Shown in pieces: positions 46,451 through 57,727 of a stretch of DNA of 64,000 nt. Positions within the stretch are counted from its first letter, which is position 1, and every line of letters starts with the position of its first letter. The position numbers and the translations under genes were made by a program. Origin of the DNA: Isoetes taiwanensis (Eukaryota > Streptophyta > Lycopodiopsida > Isoetales > Isoetaceae). A model generated the notes under the pieces. That model searched no databases. It was not told where the DNA came from and saw only the letters and a program-made list of their open reading frames with translations. The stretch spans positions 22,659,569 through 22,723,568 of the forward strand of contig JAJEKV010000003.1 in NCBI GenBank assembly GCA_021234155.1. The letters run 5' to 3'.

Positions 46451-47975
46451 ATGGCTACAGAAGCCTTCATCAGTTGGTATAGCGCCTCCCCCCACATCAC
46501 TGAAGTAGATGTCAATATAGTATTCCAAGTATTTCAAAAAGAATTTGACCTTTCAGCAACCCTGAACTCCAATCCTTTCTGCCAGCAAGTCCTGCAAGAA
46601 TTCCAAGAGAAAGTTGTCCCTAGCTTACAGAAGATACCACCATGCATAGGGTACTTTGTACCAAGGACCGCATTGCAAACAGCCCTCAGTCATGTACCCA
46701 ATATTGCCAAGGCTTTGAGGAACAGAACCAACCGCTTACCAACCTACATGACCCTAACAAGCAATGGCAAAGTCTTCTTCTCCTACAACACAGCCTTAGC
46801 GCTATATCTAGTATATAGGGCAGAAACCGTAATAGGTGAACCATCAATTCAGCCACTAGAGGTCACACCCTTGGACGCGGCAGACCCATGCAGATTTAGC
46901 GCCCCGCTTGAGTACGAAGAGACCATAGCGAAGCAGCATCGAAGAGAGTGAAGACTCCAACAGAAAGCGAGGATGACATAGAGGTGGACCCGGAGGAGGA
47001 ACGCCGGAAGTTTAACAAGACATCACCCGCCGGAAGGCGATTGGGACCACCCCGAGGATTGCACAACCAATCGGGCTGGGAATAACAAGTCTAGCACCAA
47101 TCATAGTCGAAGGACAAGAATACTTGCTGCCAAATGACATCAAAAACCTCCCCGAATGCAGGGACAGAGGCTACCGCGTCGATGAACTCCTTCACCTCCT
47201 ACGGCAACAGCCGGATCTAGAAGACTTCATCGACCAAGAAACGGAAGATTTTCCGGTACAAATACGAGAAGCAACTACTTACACAGGACACACCATCTCA
47301 GACATTGAAGCATATGGCGCTATTAGAGGTATGATGACAGAAGAACTTCCTACCGAGGAGGAGTTTATAGCACTTCAGGAGCAGATGGGAATAAGGGGGA
47401 AGACAACAAGAGTACTTCAAGGGGAGTCTTCTTCCTCACAAGAACAGGTAGCAAAATTCCAAGGGAGAGCCACAAACCTAACAAGTGTACGATCGCTCTT
47501 CCACGATTACAAGGAATTAGTTCAAGTACCCGTCGACCAGTATGCATCAAGGCACAGGGGCATCTCAGGGGCACGTGGAGGAGTACCGGGAGCAGCACTC
47601 AAATATTATCTTCCGCTCCTAACAGACGGTAGGGTAATAATATTTCACAAGCGCTTCAGCCCACGCGGAGAGGAAGCTGTGCAGATGCTGGTAGCACTTT
47701 CGGATTTTGGCATGCACGCACGCCTATCAGAAAAGGTCGACCATGTCATTTTGGTGAAGCGGAAAACAGCCTTCGGCATCTTCGACTTTGCAGTACCACA
47801 CCTTCGACAAGGTAGGTTAGCAGTGACAGCAGCTCATACCTCCCATAGACGGGTGGAAGAGCTAGCATCTGCCATCTGAGGGGGATCAGCAAGGGATATA
47901 CTCAGGAACTTGGGAAGTACAGTAGGTACAGCCCAAGTAAAGAAGTTCCTTGAGGATCACCCCGACTATCAGTAA
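46451..47975 (+). pseudogene. Second extra gene of the chromovirus, unknown function
   Basis: About 500 codons if two frame changes (about 46950 and 47020) and one in-frame TGA (47877) are set aside; the frame past the TGA stays open to TAA at 47973. The N-terminal part (46451-46950) is mostly helical and contains IGYFVPRTALQTAL. The middle is acidic (SEDDIEVDPEEE), then IVEGQEYLLPNDIKNLPECR and a long C-terminal part ending FLEDHPDYQ. No catalytic motif, zinc finger or membrane segment is seen and I recognise no family. The IGYFVPRTALQ stretch resembles YGFLIPRAAFQ of the H3-like protein, a weak hint of shared origin. Confidence 0.55.
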
Positions 47976-48134
47976 AGCAATGTAATGGAAATCATGACTA
48001 CTGTATTAAGATATATCGGCTATATATATTAATATAAGATCTTTTTTTGAATTGCATTTCCGAATGTTTTTTTGGTATCGTTGCCTTAACAATCATATCA
48101 TTAAAACACCTAATGCAACCAACAAAAGGAACTC
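47976..48134 (+). other. Spacer before gag with AT-rich box
   Basis: Contains CTATATATATTAATATAAG (about 48008-48028). No AAACCCTAA box and no hairpin, unlike the other two gene starts. Confidence 0.4.
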
Positions 48135-49487
48135 ATGATAAATGGTGCCAATGTAATATGTGCAGTCAGAGCAGCCAGGAATGTCGACCTTGAGTTCCAA
48201 GCCCAAGGCGATCAGACACCTCTCAGACAATTCCAACCTCGGGAACTATTCGAAGAGTATTACGCTCCGACACCGGAAGAAGAAATCTCGCAGATGAGGT
48301 CAGATCTGCAAGAGATCAAAGCCATGCTGGCAGGCAGAGGAAGAAACAGGCAGGACCAGAATGTACAGGTCCCAGAGGCCCGTTCTCAGCACAAAGAAAA
48401 GGAGAAAAAGAGGAACCGACCCAGGTCTTCTAGTTCCAGCTCGTCCGACAGCTCGGATTCAAGCTCTGAGTCTGAAGAGGAAACAGTAAGAACGGCCCGA
48501 AAGGAGGAAAGAATAACGGGGAGGCAACAAGGCCAATCCGACTACCAGAAGAAGGTCGATTCGGCCTTAAGTAATGTCTGGAAAGCACGCAAGCTGGAAA
48601 AGTTTTCCGGCGAAAACAGATCAGGGATGGAAGCCGAAGCATGGCTAGACGAGATGAGTGAGTATGGAAATGCTTACGGCATGAAAGATAAAGATAAGGG
48701 CAGGGTAGCCACCGCTAACTTGAAAGGGGCAGCCCGAATTTGGTGGAGGGGTTATGCTAAAGCCCATGGGATGAGCAGAGACAAGTGCAGGTTCACAAAG
48801 TTCGCAAGGGCCTTCAAAAAGCACTATGTTCCAAGAGAACACAAGTGCCACCAGATGCAAGCGTTCCACAGATTGCAACAGGGGAACAAATCCGTACAGA
48901 AATATACGGAAGAGTTCATGAGGTTGAGGCTATATGTGCCAAAACTCAGCGAGAGAAGAGCAGTGGAAGGCTACGTGGAGGGGTTGAATGAGGACCTACG
49001 GAAGATAGTCCGAGCCCTCAACCCACCTTCCAAGACGGAGGAAGTTTTAAGGCACTGAGCCTACAAGGGACAGGGCCTCAGAAAAGCGAACCCAAACAGT
49101 GGTATGACAAGGGAAAAGCATATGGAGGTCATGGCCCAAGAGCAAACAGTCCATCGCCTGCAAAGACACCTTACACCGGAAATCAATGGAAAAAAATGAG
49201 AAAAAAGTCGCCTTCAAGGATAAAGGACAAGGGGAGGCTCAAATTATTCAAAGAGCGGTCAAACAGTTCCTCAACTCCATCCCGAAGAGAAGCGGCGGGG
49301 AATGTATAGAAAAACGGTTGTGCTTCCGGTGTTTCCAGCCGGGCATAGAACACACAACCGCCGCTCGCGTGATAAATGCAAAGACTTGCGGAGATGGGAG
49401 GTTGGGAGACCCCCGAGAAGAAGAAGAGGCGAAGGACGCGACTATATCCATGGTGAGTGTCACATCTTTGCCGCCATAGACACGTAA
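48135..49487 (+). pseudogene. Ty3 gag
   Basis: The N-terminal part is charged with a serine run (SSSSSSSDSSDSSSESEEE, about 48430-48485). It is followed by the capsid-like gag domain: KLEKFSGENRSGMEAEAWLD, ANLKGAARIWWRGY, FARAFKKHYVP and RLQQGNKSVQKYTEEF (48590-48925). A stop at 49056 and frame changes follow. The nucleocapsid knuckle is CFRCFQPGH (about 49322-49350) with the last Cys apparently Arg, split by a frameshift. It would package element RNA; broken as written. Confidence 0.85.
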
Positions 49488-49559
49488 AGCCAGAGCCGGT
49501 ACCAAGTAATATCCACGATTGGTAAAATAGCCGCCAAATCTTTTATAGTCCTCATAGGC

Positions 49560-51135
49560 GTGGCGGTTCCCATAATTTCAGCGTCACCAAGGATGGCACA
49601 AATGCTAAAGTTGAAAACACTAAAGTCTAAGCCCGGACCAAGTAGTGTTGTTAGCCAAGCCATAAGGCACACTACCGGGCAAGAGAGTGAATTTCAATAT
49701 AGACTTACCGGGTATCAATATTGAAATGGGAGCAGAGATCATGAGCATAGGGAAATATGACCTCATCAAAGGTATGGAATACCTCAACCCGGCGAAAGCA
49801 CAAATAGATTGTGGAGAGCGGAAGGTGAAGCTCACAGCGCCTAACGGAAAAATCATAGAAATCTCAGGTAAGCAAGTGACACCTATAATGCAATGCATGT
49901 CGAGTAAGAAATTACTTAGATGCATCAAAAGGGAGCAAGTTGCATACATCTTCAAATTAGAACTTGCCGAAGAAGAGGCACCAGAAGATAAGGAAGATAA
50001 ACCAGTAAGCAAACTACCCAAGCAGGTAGCCAAGCTAATAGAGGAATTCCATGACTTGTTCCCCCAAGAAATCAAGGAGCTTCCGCCATATAGGGGAGTA
50101 GAGTGCGAAATTGCACTTGAACCAGGCACTAAGCCCACAAGTAAAGCACCATATAGAATGATAGCTCACGAACTATCAGAGTTGAAGAAGCAATTACAAG
50201 AGCTCTTAGACCTAGGGTTCATAAGACCTAGTGTCTCTCCGTTCGGAGCCCCCATCTTATTCGTCAAAAAGAAAGATGGAAGCCTGAGGATGTGTATTGA
50301 CTATCGTCAATTAAACAAACACACAATCAAGAACAAGTATGCCTTACCCAGAGCAGATGACCTGATGGATCAGTTACAAGGTGCCAGGGTCTTCTCCAAA
50401 ATAGACTTAAGGTCTGGATATCATCAAATTAGAATCAAGGAGGAAGATATTCACAAGACGGCCTTCCGAACAAGATACGGCCACTATGAATTCACAGTCA
50501 TGCCATTTGGCCTATCAAATGCCCCAGCAACATTCATGAGACTCATGAACGATATCTTTCGGGAATTCCTTGACACATTTGTTATCGTGTTCTTCGATGA
50601 CATCTTAGTGTATAGCAAGTCCCTAGAGGAGCACATTCAACATTTGAGAAGGGTACTTGAGAAGCTGAGAAGGCACCAGCTTTATGCGAAATTGTCGAAA
50701 TGTCATTTCGCCACCGAAAGAGTGGAATACTTGGGGCATATTATATCAGCGGATGGCATCTCCACCGATCCGGCAAAGATCCAAGCGGTGATTGAATGGC
50801 CAGCACCAAAGAACATACACGAGGTGAGAAGCTTTTTAGGCTTGGCAGGATATTATAGAAAGTTCGTCAAGAACTTTGCTAAGATAGCAGCCCCCTTAAC
50901 GGACCTCACCAAGGCAGAAAAGATAAAAGACTGGGTGGCACATTGGCAAAAGAAGGCTCAAGCAGGATTTGAGAAGTTAAAGGAGGCCTTAACAACCGCC
51001 CCTGTCTTAACACTGCCTGATCCAGAGAAGGACAAGCTAGTCGCAACGGACGCGAGCAAGATTGCGACGGGAGCAGTCTTAATGCAAGAGGAAAGAGTGG
51101 TAGCATACGATTCACGAAAGATGAATGACGCTTGA
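49560..51135 (+). pseudogene. Ty3 protease end and reverse transcriptase
   Basis: One frame of 482 codons (49687-51135). It starts inside the protease (the Asp-Ser/Thr-Gly motif is not found in the damaged part upstream), with [20 protein letters not shown] as the typical post-active-site end. The reverse transcriptase follows: [66 protein letters not shown] and [13 protein letters not shown] (about 50580-50620), so the box is F-DD. RNase H begins with [15 protein letters not shown]. The frame ends at 51135 at a short frame-changing difference. Confidence 0.92.
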
Positions 51136-52700
51136 GACTTCGCTACCCGACACATGATCAGGAGCTATTGGCAGTAGTAAGAGCTTTAAAGATCTGGAGA
51201 CACTATCTATTGGGAAGGAAGTTCCAATTAGATACCGACCACCAGAGTCTGCAGTACATCTTCACGCAACCATTGTTGAATCTAAGACAAAGAAGATGGA
51301 TGGAATTCCTCGAAGAGTACGACTTCGAGATTGTATACAAGCCGGGGAAACTCAATGTGGTCGCAGACGCTCTGTCAAGGCACCCCTTAACAACAAGGGT
51401 GCATTGCAATGCCATATCAACACTCACCAGTGAGTTTGGCAAGAAAATAGAAGAAACGATGCCAACAGACAAGGACTTCCAGGAAGTATGGGCTAGCCTC
51501 TCTAAGGAGGCAAGAACGGACAAAGAGAGAGAAGCCTTCAAACATTTTAAAAAGGAAGGAAAGCTCTTGTACCATAAAAATAAGTTGTGTGTGCCAGAAT
51601 CATCCGGCGTCAGAAGGTTGATTCTCCATGACACCCACAACAGCCCAATAGCCAGCCACGCAGGGTTTACGAAAACCTACTTCAAGATAAGAAGTAGTTA
51701 CTATTGGCCAGGCATGAAGAAGCAGATAGCAAGGTACATACGCGAGTGTCAGCTATGCCAGCAGACCAAAGCGGAACAACTACGAATTCCAGGAGCATTA
51801 GAGCCATTGCCAGTACCAAACTCCAAGTGGGAGATAATAAGCATGGACTTCATTACAGGGCTCCCTAGAACCATAAGGGGCAAAGATGCCTTAATGGTCG
51901 TAGTCGACAAATTGTCGAAGATGGCGCACTTTGTGCCTTGTAGAAGCACCGACATGGCATTAGACACAGCGGTGCTATTCACAAAGGAGATTTTTAGACT
52001 CCATGGGATGCCAAGAGAAATAATCTCTGATTGAGATTCGAAGTTCATGAGTGCATTCTGGTAGGATCTCTTCAGCACCATCGGAACGAAATTGTCAATG
52101 AGCACAGCTTATCACCCTCAGACAGATGGGCAGACGGAGCGCACAAATCGGATACTCGAAGATATGCTGCGTAATTACGTCTGGAACAAGCAATCGAAGT
52201 GGGATGACTTCATTTACTTGGTTGAGTTCGCATACAATAGCACCAAGCAAGAGTCATCCCAAATGTCGCCGTTTATGATCAACTACGGCTATCAGTGCTT
52301 GACACCAGACACTTGGCACAACCCTGTGTCCAAGGTAGAAGTATCCCGAGATGCTGCCGAGATGCAACAATTGGTTGAAGAGGTGCGAGGATACCTCTTA
52401 GCGACAGCAAAAGCGAGGCAAAGAGCATAGCTGATCGGCCTTAGAAACGGTAAAGGGAGTTCAAGTAGGGGACAATGTTTGGCTAAAGATAAAAAGTCAA
52501 ACAAAGCGAAACTCCGCGACGGCAATTGCAAGAAGCTTGCTCCAAGGTGGGCTGGTCCATTTAAAATTGTCAAAAGAGTAGGTAACCAAGCCTACAAATT
52601 GGACTTACCGGCACACCTCAAGATCCATAGAGTCTTTCACGTAAGTCTCCTAAAGAAACACACTCCTAATCCAGGAGGAAGTATTGGGACACCGAAGTTT
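51136..52700 (+). pseudogene. Ty3 RNase H end and integrase
   Basis: RNase H ends with YPTHDQELLAVVRALKIWRH and VADALSRHPL. The integrase has an HHCC finger (HDTHNSPIASHAGFTKTYF, CQLCQQTK) and the DDE core: D in ISMDFITGLP (about 51840), D in EIISD (about 52030) and E in GQTERTNRILED (about 52130). Two stops in the core are C-to-T changes: TGA at 52032 in place of CGA, and TAG at 52062 in place of CAG. After 52430 a shifted frame carries PRWAGPFKIVKRVGNQAYKL and KIHRVFHVSLLKKH, the usual end before the chromodomain. Confidence 0.92.
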
Positions 52701-52714
52701 CTTGGAATTAACAG

Positions 52715-52945
52715 ACGATCAACTTGAGATTGTCCACGAGGTTCTTCTCGACCGATCTTATAAGAAGGCGAGAAGATCTAAATTTCTCCATTACCTTGTG
52801 AAATGGGCCTTTACGGTGGAGGGACGCTACGTGGGTACTACAATCAGATCTTGAGAAGCGGTACCCACAATTCATGGAGCAATGCAAGGGTCAGCTTCGT
52901 CCAGAAGTGGTGGGCTCGAACCGATGGGTGAGTGAGGTAAAGTAG
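52715..52945 (+). pseudogene. Chromodomain at the integrase C-terminus
   Basis: Translation gives DDQLEIVHEVLLDRSYKKAR and FLHYLVKWAF, then after one frame change DATWVLQSDLEKRYPQFMEQ, ending at TAG 52943. HYLVKW and ATW are the chromodomain hallmarks and hold the aromatic cage that binds methyl-lysine in H3 tails. The position after the integrase defines chromoviruses. The frameshift lies in the loop between the halves. Confidence 0.82.
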
Positions 52946-53632
52946 GAGTCTACTTCCGATGCCCGCGAGTAGTCAGCTTGAGAGAAAAGAGGTCATTCAG
53001 GAATGCATTAATAGGAAAAGCACCTCTAGCCCCATATATGTTTTGATAGGAGGAATCTGTCCTTCACGCCCCATATACGGGAAGGACCTCATCCTCCACG
53101 ATGGGCAACTAAAGGTGTAGGCATGAGCGGTATATAGGCATGATAGGGGCTGTCTCCATGGCCACGATGGAAGAAGCATCCTCTTCCTATGCCGGGAGAT
53201 TAGTCGCACATTCATGTAGATAGGTGGGGTGGTCACCATATAACCAAAAATTTTATTAATAATTAAATGATACTAATGTAGTGTTGAACCTGCAGGCCAA
53301 TAGAACGACGAACAGGCGGGAGGTTGCACTACAACACCTTGTAGCATATGTACTGAATAAATGCTACAAGGGGGACGAGAACCTTAAGAACACTTTTTGT
53401 GATGTTCAATCTTAATAATTTAACTTGATATTTTAATGTTGATAATTTTACCTAATGTTGAATTAAGGCATAAATTAAATGCCTTACCATGTGGTCATTA
53501 TAAACATTGCAATTGAAATTTTAAAGTATTATCTCATAATAATTCTGTTAATTACATGTACCATCCAAGCTTCCTTTTGCAGGTATCTTTCCAAGGTGGG
53601 GAGACTCGTGATGCTGCGGACAGCATCAATCC
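52946..53632 (+). other. 3' untranslated region of the chromovirus
   Basis: About 690 bp without a gene, shared with the older remnant (40248-41050). Confidence 0.7.
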
Positions 53633-53645
53633 AAGGTGGGGAGAA
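53632..53645 (+). other. Polypurine tract of the chromovirus
   Basis: AAGGTGGGGAGAA directly before the 3' LTR. The same sequence precedes the older LTR at 41064. A second GGTGGGGAGA lies at 53595. Confidence 0.85.
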
Positions 53646-55202
53646 TGTGGCGTTTCGGGATAAATATACGACGCGAATCGTATATTATACCGACCGTCAC
53701 TAGTACATGTCGACTTAGGCGACATATGCGCGCATCGACCATAAAGGGGTAGTACCCTAGGGTACAACCTTGTGACCGATTATATTGCACATGCTAGGAC
53801 CACATGTGAATATAATACCCTTTTGCCATGTGGCAATAGCCCATTAACCAATCAGGGCCCAGCCCTAAAGTCGTGGGGATAAAGGGGCATTAACCCTAAA
53901 AGGGAAACCTTTTCAGTTCCCAGCCCCATAGGTCGGATTGGAGCAGCAGTGGACGAATTCTCGCGTGAACAGTAGCAGAGGAACCGACATTCCTTAGCAG
54001 CAGCTCCATCCAAGCCAGCAATCTCGAGATTCAGCAGCATGGGCCTTGAGGAGGAGTGGGAGCCAGCCAAGAAGCCGGTTAGTGGTTGATCCGATAGTTA
54101 GATCCGAGTTTTCAGTCCTCATTCCATAGGATTAGTGTTCATTCTTGGCTATAGGCGACCCCTACAGCCTAAGAATGATAGATACTAACAAAGGAACCTA
54201 ACCATGTATGATTAGGTATGTATTCTATTGTTTCAGTTCTGATGTGATGTTATTGTGATATTCTATGCGCCACTCTTGTGTATTGGGAAGGGGGGTAGAG
54301 ACCCAGAGCCCAAGTAGTTGTATGATCATAGTTTTAGCCCATTAATTCCCAATTAATGCGGCCTGTGCATAGGAGCCCCCTTTGGTATGTGGTGGGTGGC
54401 GGAGCTAGGCCGGTGACAAGGGAGGGCTTGTCTATTCCGGTTGATCCCGGCTGGGCGTGAAGGCGGCCGGGGAGCGTTGTGAGCTAGGCCTAATACCACT
54501 GGCCACTGCGTGAGGGGCGGGGTATGGGCTCGACACTTTCGTGGGGTGATCGTCGCCTTCCGGTGAGTTCAAGTCGTATCTGGCGGTGGCTCTCTAGCTC
54601 GCCCGTGGGTAGCATGAACCTTCTGGAGGAGAGAGATCTCCTCCTGCCTCATTGGGGCTGGGGAGATGCAACCCAGTAGCAGTAGCCCCCCTGGCTATTC
54701 ACCCGGCAGGCTACGGTCGGGGGCTCAATACTTTTCAGCCTATCGCATAGTATACGCGGGGAGGAGGCGGATGGAGTGGACTACCCAGCGGCCATGTTCC
54801 TTTGCCGGCCAAATCCATTTGCCATGAACTCTCATCATGCATTGTTCTGCGGAGACCCCAAGCTGTCGATCGACCCCATGAGTCGAGCACGGGTAGGATC
54901 TTCCCTATGTTATGTTGTTGTCTTGATGTGTGATGCGACTCTTTGTGATATGGTGGACCACCCGCCGAGGTGGGTATATTATTATTGTTTGATGCTATGT
55001 GCTCATGTTTTGTTTACGCTTAGTTGCTAGGTCGATCAGGGAGGCGGGATGAATAACCGTCCATTCTTCCCGTCGGGTTCTTAGCCACCATCGAGGGCCC
55101 GATGTTAGGTGGGCGGCCTCACATCAGCGGGCAGATCTTTGGTTTGAGGATGATCTCCGGTTTGTATACGATCGGGGCATCGTATATGGTAGGGCCGTCA
55201 CA
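53646..55202 (+). repeat. 3' LTR of the chromovirus
   Basis: 1557 bp matching 41993-43558. Begins TGTGGCG where the 5' LTR has TGTGACG. Many differences are at CTG or CAG. Confidence 0.92.
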
Positions 55203-55801
55203 TCCTTTGTGATTGGCATGAACCTTACGGAGGAGAGTGATCTCCTCTGCCTCATCGGGGGCTGGGGAGATGCAACCCGGTGGTAGCCCCCTTTATGAAC
55301 CCAGCAGGCTACGGGCAAGCTCTAATACTTTTCAGCCTATCTGCAAAGTATGCACAGGAGGGGCGGATGGAGTGGACTACCCAACGACCATGTTTCTATG
55401 CTAGCCAAATCCATTTGCCATGAATTACATGCGCATTGTTATCCGAGACCCAAGCCGTCGTCTTTCCCCAAGAGTCCCGAGCACGGGTAGGATTTCCCCA
55501 TGTTATGTTGATGTACTGATGTGTTGTTGCAGCTACTGTGATATGGTGGACCATCCTTCGAGGTGGGTATGTTATTGTTGATTGATATCATGTGCTCATG
55601 TGTGTTTACGCTTCCGCAGCTAGATCGATCCCGAGGGAGACGGGATGAGTGACACGTCCATTCTTCCCCATCCGGTCCTTGGCCACCAGCAAGAGCCCGA
55701 TGTTAGGTGGACGGCCTCATGTCAGCGAGCAGATGCTGGTTTGAGGGATGATCTCCAGTTTGTATACGATCGGGGCATCGTATAGGAGCTGGGGCCATCA
55801 C
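55203..55801 (+). repeat. 3' part of the LTR of the older Ty3 element
   Basis: Corresponds to the last 600 bp of the complete LTR (from about 42958) and ends GGGGCCATCACA. With 41064-41992 it completes the LTR that the younger element entered. Confidence 0.85.
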
Positions 55802-56878
55802 AGTATCCACATGGTGGGGGAGAAAAGATGATGCTCTCTTGAGTACTGCATTGGTAAGTGGAAGAATGCAGATATCATATGGTTGCAACACCTGTGGTTA
55901 AATAGCAGATGGACTAGTTGTACGAAGCACAAGCAAAGAATTTCCTCTGCTAAGGAAGGTGATAGGACAATGTTACGGGAGATCCTGAAGAATGTCAATT
56001 ATGTGTCAGGAGTTGTTGGGTTACAAGAAAGGTGGCTACTCGATGGATGTCAACATTACAGTGTGTCAAAGATCTATCAGTCTCTAGGTCAAGACGTTCC
56101 GTTAAAAGCAGAGATAAGACTGGGAATGAGTAACGTCGTGGCTAAAGCAGTTTTGGCCAATTCTTAGAAATCCATCATCTCCAAGAAGATTCAATTCTTC
56201 ATATGGATGACCCTTGAAGGGGGGCTAAGTACAAATGTGAGTTTATATAACAGGGGTATAACAGATGTAGACAAATGCTCATTTGGATGTTTGGTTCGGG
56301 AATCCATTGGGCATCCATGATCATGGTTGGATCACGATCTTTTGCCCCATGATCATGGAGTACTGGCATTGGGTTAGCCCCATCATTCGTTTGTCTGTCC
56401 TCGAATTAGAATGGTCAGGACTGATATTGATCTCAGATAGAAGCTGTATTGATTCCTCACTTGTGAACATTGCTCTTTGGCTGGTCTGGAAATACCGTTG
56501 CAGTTTATGCATTGAAGGGCTTGAGATTTCTATTGCAAACTAAAAAACATGTTTAATCTGGAAGTAGCATTGATGGGTTTATCGCACCATAGGCAGAAGG
56601 GTAGGAGATATAACAAAATACTTGATAGACTAGGTGTTTTGGAAGGATTCTATTCCTTCTTTAGATGCATTTGCTCAACAAGGATGGGATAGAGGAAAAT
56701 GATGCCGACAATGTTGCTGCAAATGTGGCAGTTATTTAATGTTAACTATATCGAGTATCAAGTGGGGGTTATAGGTGTGGAAAAGGAGTTGCCTCTCTCT
56801 ATAGTACCTACCCTTTGGAGAAGACTCGTGATCCCCATATAGTATCCACATGGTGGGGGAGAAAAGATGATGCTCTCT
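55802..56878 (+). pseudogene. LINE-derived remnant in segment A' (matches 8122-9137)
   Basis: Same open stretch as in segment A: GDRTMLREILKNVNYVSGVV to AVLANS, then FFIWMTLEGGLSTNVSLYNR. A 55-bp sequence beginning AGTATCCACATGG and ending CTGCATTGGTA occurs at 55802 and again at 56838, bracketing the remnant. In segment A only the downstream copy exists and is split by the 7 kb transposon. Confidence 0.55.
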
Positions 56879-57451
56879 TGAGTACTGCATTGGTAAAACC
56901 CTCCACATTTAGGCGTAATTCGTTCTATCTTCCCTCTGAGGGGACCCGTCTTTTTATATTATAATTTAATCTAATCTCCCCTCAAAAGAAGAAAAAAAAC
57001 AATTAACGCAAACTATGCTCACAAAATTTTAATACAAACTATCCTTCAGATTGTGAAGATCCTAGAGCATACATTATTATCCAGGTTGGACAGCTAAGAT
57101 TCATAAAAGACATTAATAGCAATCAGCCCCTAGATAAGCATATTGCAGTGTCCATGCCATACTTCTAGCATTATGTGAGGTTTATAGCTGGAGAACTTAA
57201 CCCAATCCCATTACTATAGAAAACAAAATCTACCATCAACATTTATGCTAAGTTAATCTATTGCTCTGGAATCTGAATCAACCTAATGGTAGATCTGTTT
57301 CATGTTTGTTCTTGCTGGTCATGAATGGAACTATAAGCCCAAAGAGTATCTCGTCAAGCTTGATAAGCATGGTTCATACATATAATGAACAATGGAAAGG
57401 GAAATAAATGAATCACATTCATTTAGTTTGTTTTTTATATGTTTTTTACGG
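56879..57451. other. Intron-like sequence of A'
   Basis: Matches 16174-16747 closely. The acceptor that reads TTTACAG in A reads TTTACGG here. Confidence 0.55.
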
Positions 57452-57727
57452 ACTAGAAAAGATGCCAAGCTTTGCAATGCAACTATTGCAGTGGTTGATG
57501 GATGCACTGGGCAACGAAAGTTCAAGTTACGTCACACTGCTGCCTGGATTATGCACAGGTAATGCCATTTTATTACTGTGCAAAGAATCACATGGTTAAC
57601 ATATTTTGTTCTTATTCTCAGGTCTGTGATGTGGTGCGATATAGGATTCACAGAGCGAAAAGAAAAATAGATATAGAATTCACAGAGCGAAAAGAAAAAT
57701 AAAAGATCAGCTTGAGGATAGGAATGC
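57452..57727 (+). pseudogene. TFIIE-alpha fragment, copy A', 5' part
   Basis: Exon 57452-57558 encodes the CCLDYAQ end with a GT donor, and exon 57622-57727 starts VCDVVRYRIHRAKRKI. A 30-bp duplication (about 57645-57702, CACAGAGCGAAAAGAAAAAT twice) and the loss of the splice acceptor mark it as broken. The exon stops at ATAGGAATGC where the 5.2 kb insertion begins; its end is at 62912. Confidence 0.75.

Larger units (their letters stand above)
41993..55202 (+). mobile_element. Ty3 chromovirus carrying a histone H3-like gene, 13.2 kb
   Basis: Complete structure: 5' LTR, tRNA-iMet primer site, a 4.5 kb leader region with two extra genes and five hairpins, gag, protease, reverse transcriptase, RNase H, integrase, chromodomain, 3' untranslated region, purine tract, 3' LTR. 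It is inserted in the LTR of a related element: the fragments left and right (929 and 599 bp) together make one LTR. No clean target duplication is readable (left ends TCGCC, right begins TCCTTTG). Frames are damaged in gag, pol and the second extra gene, while the H3-like gene is intact. Confidence 0.93.
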
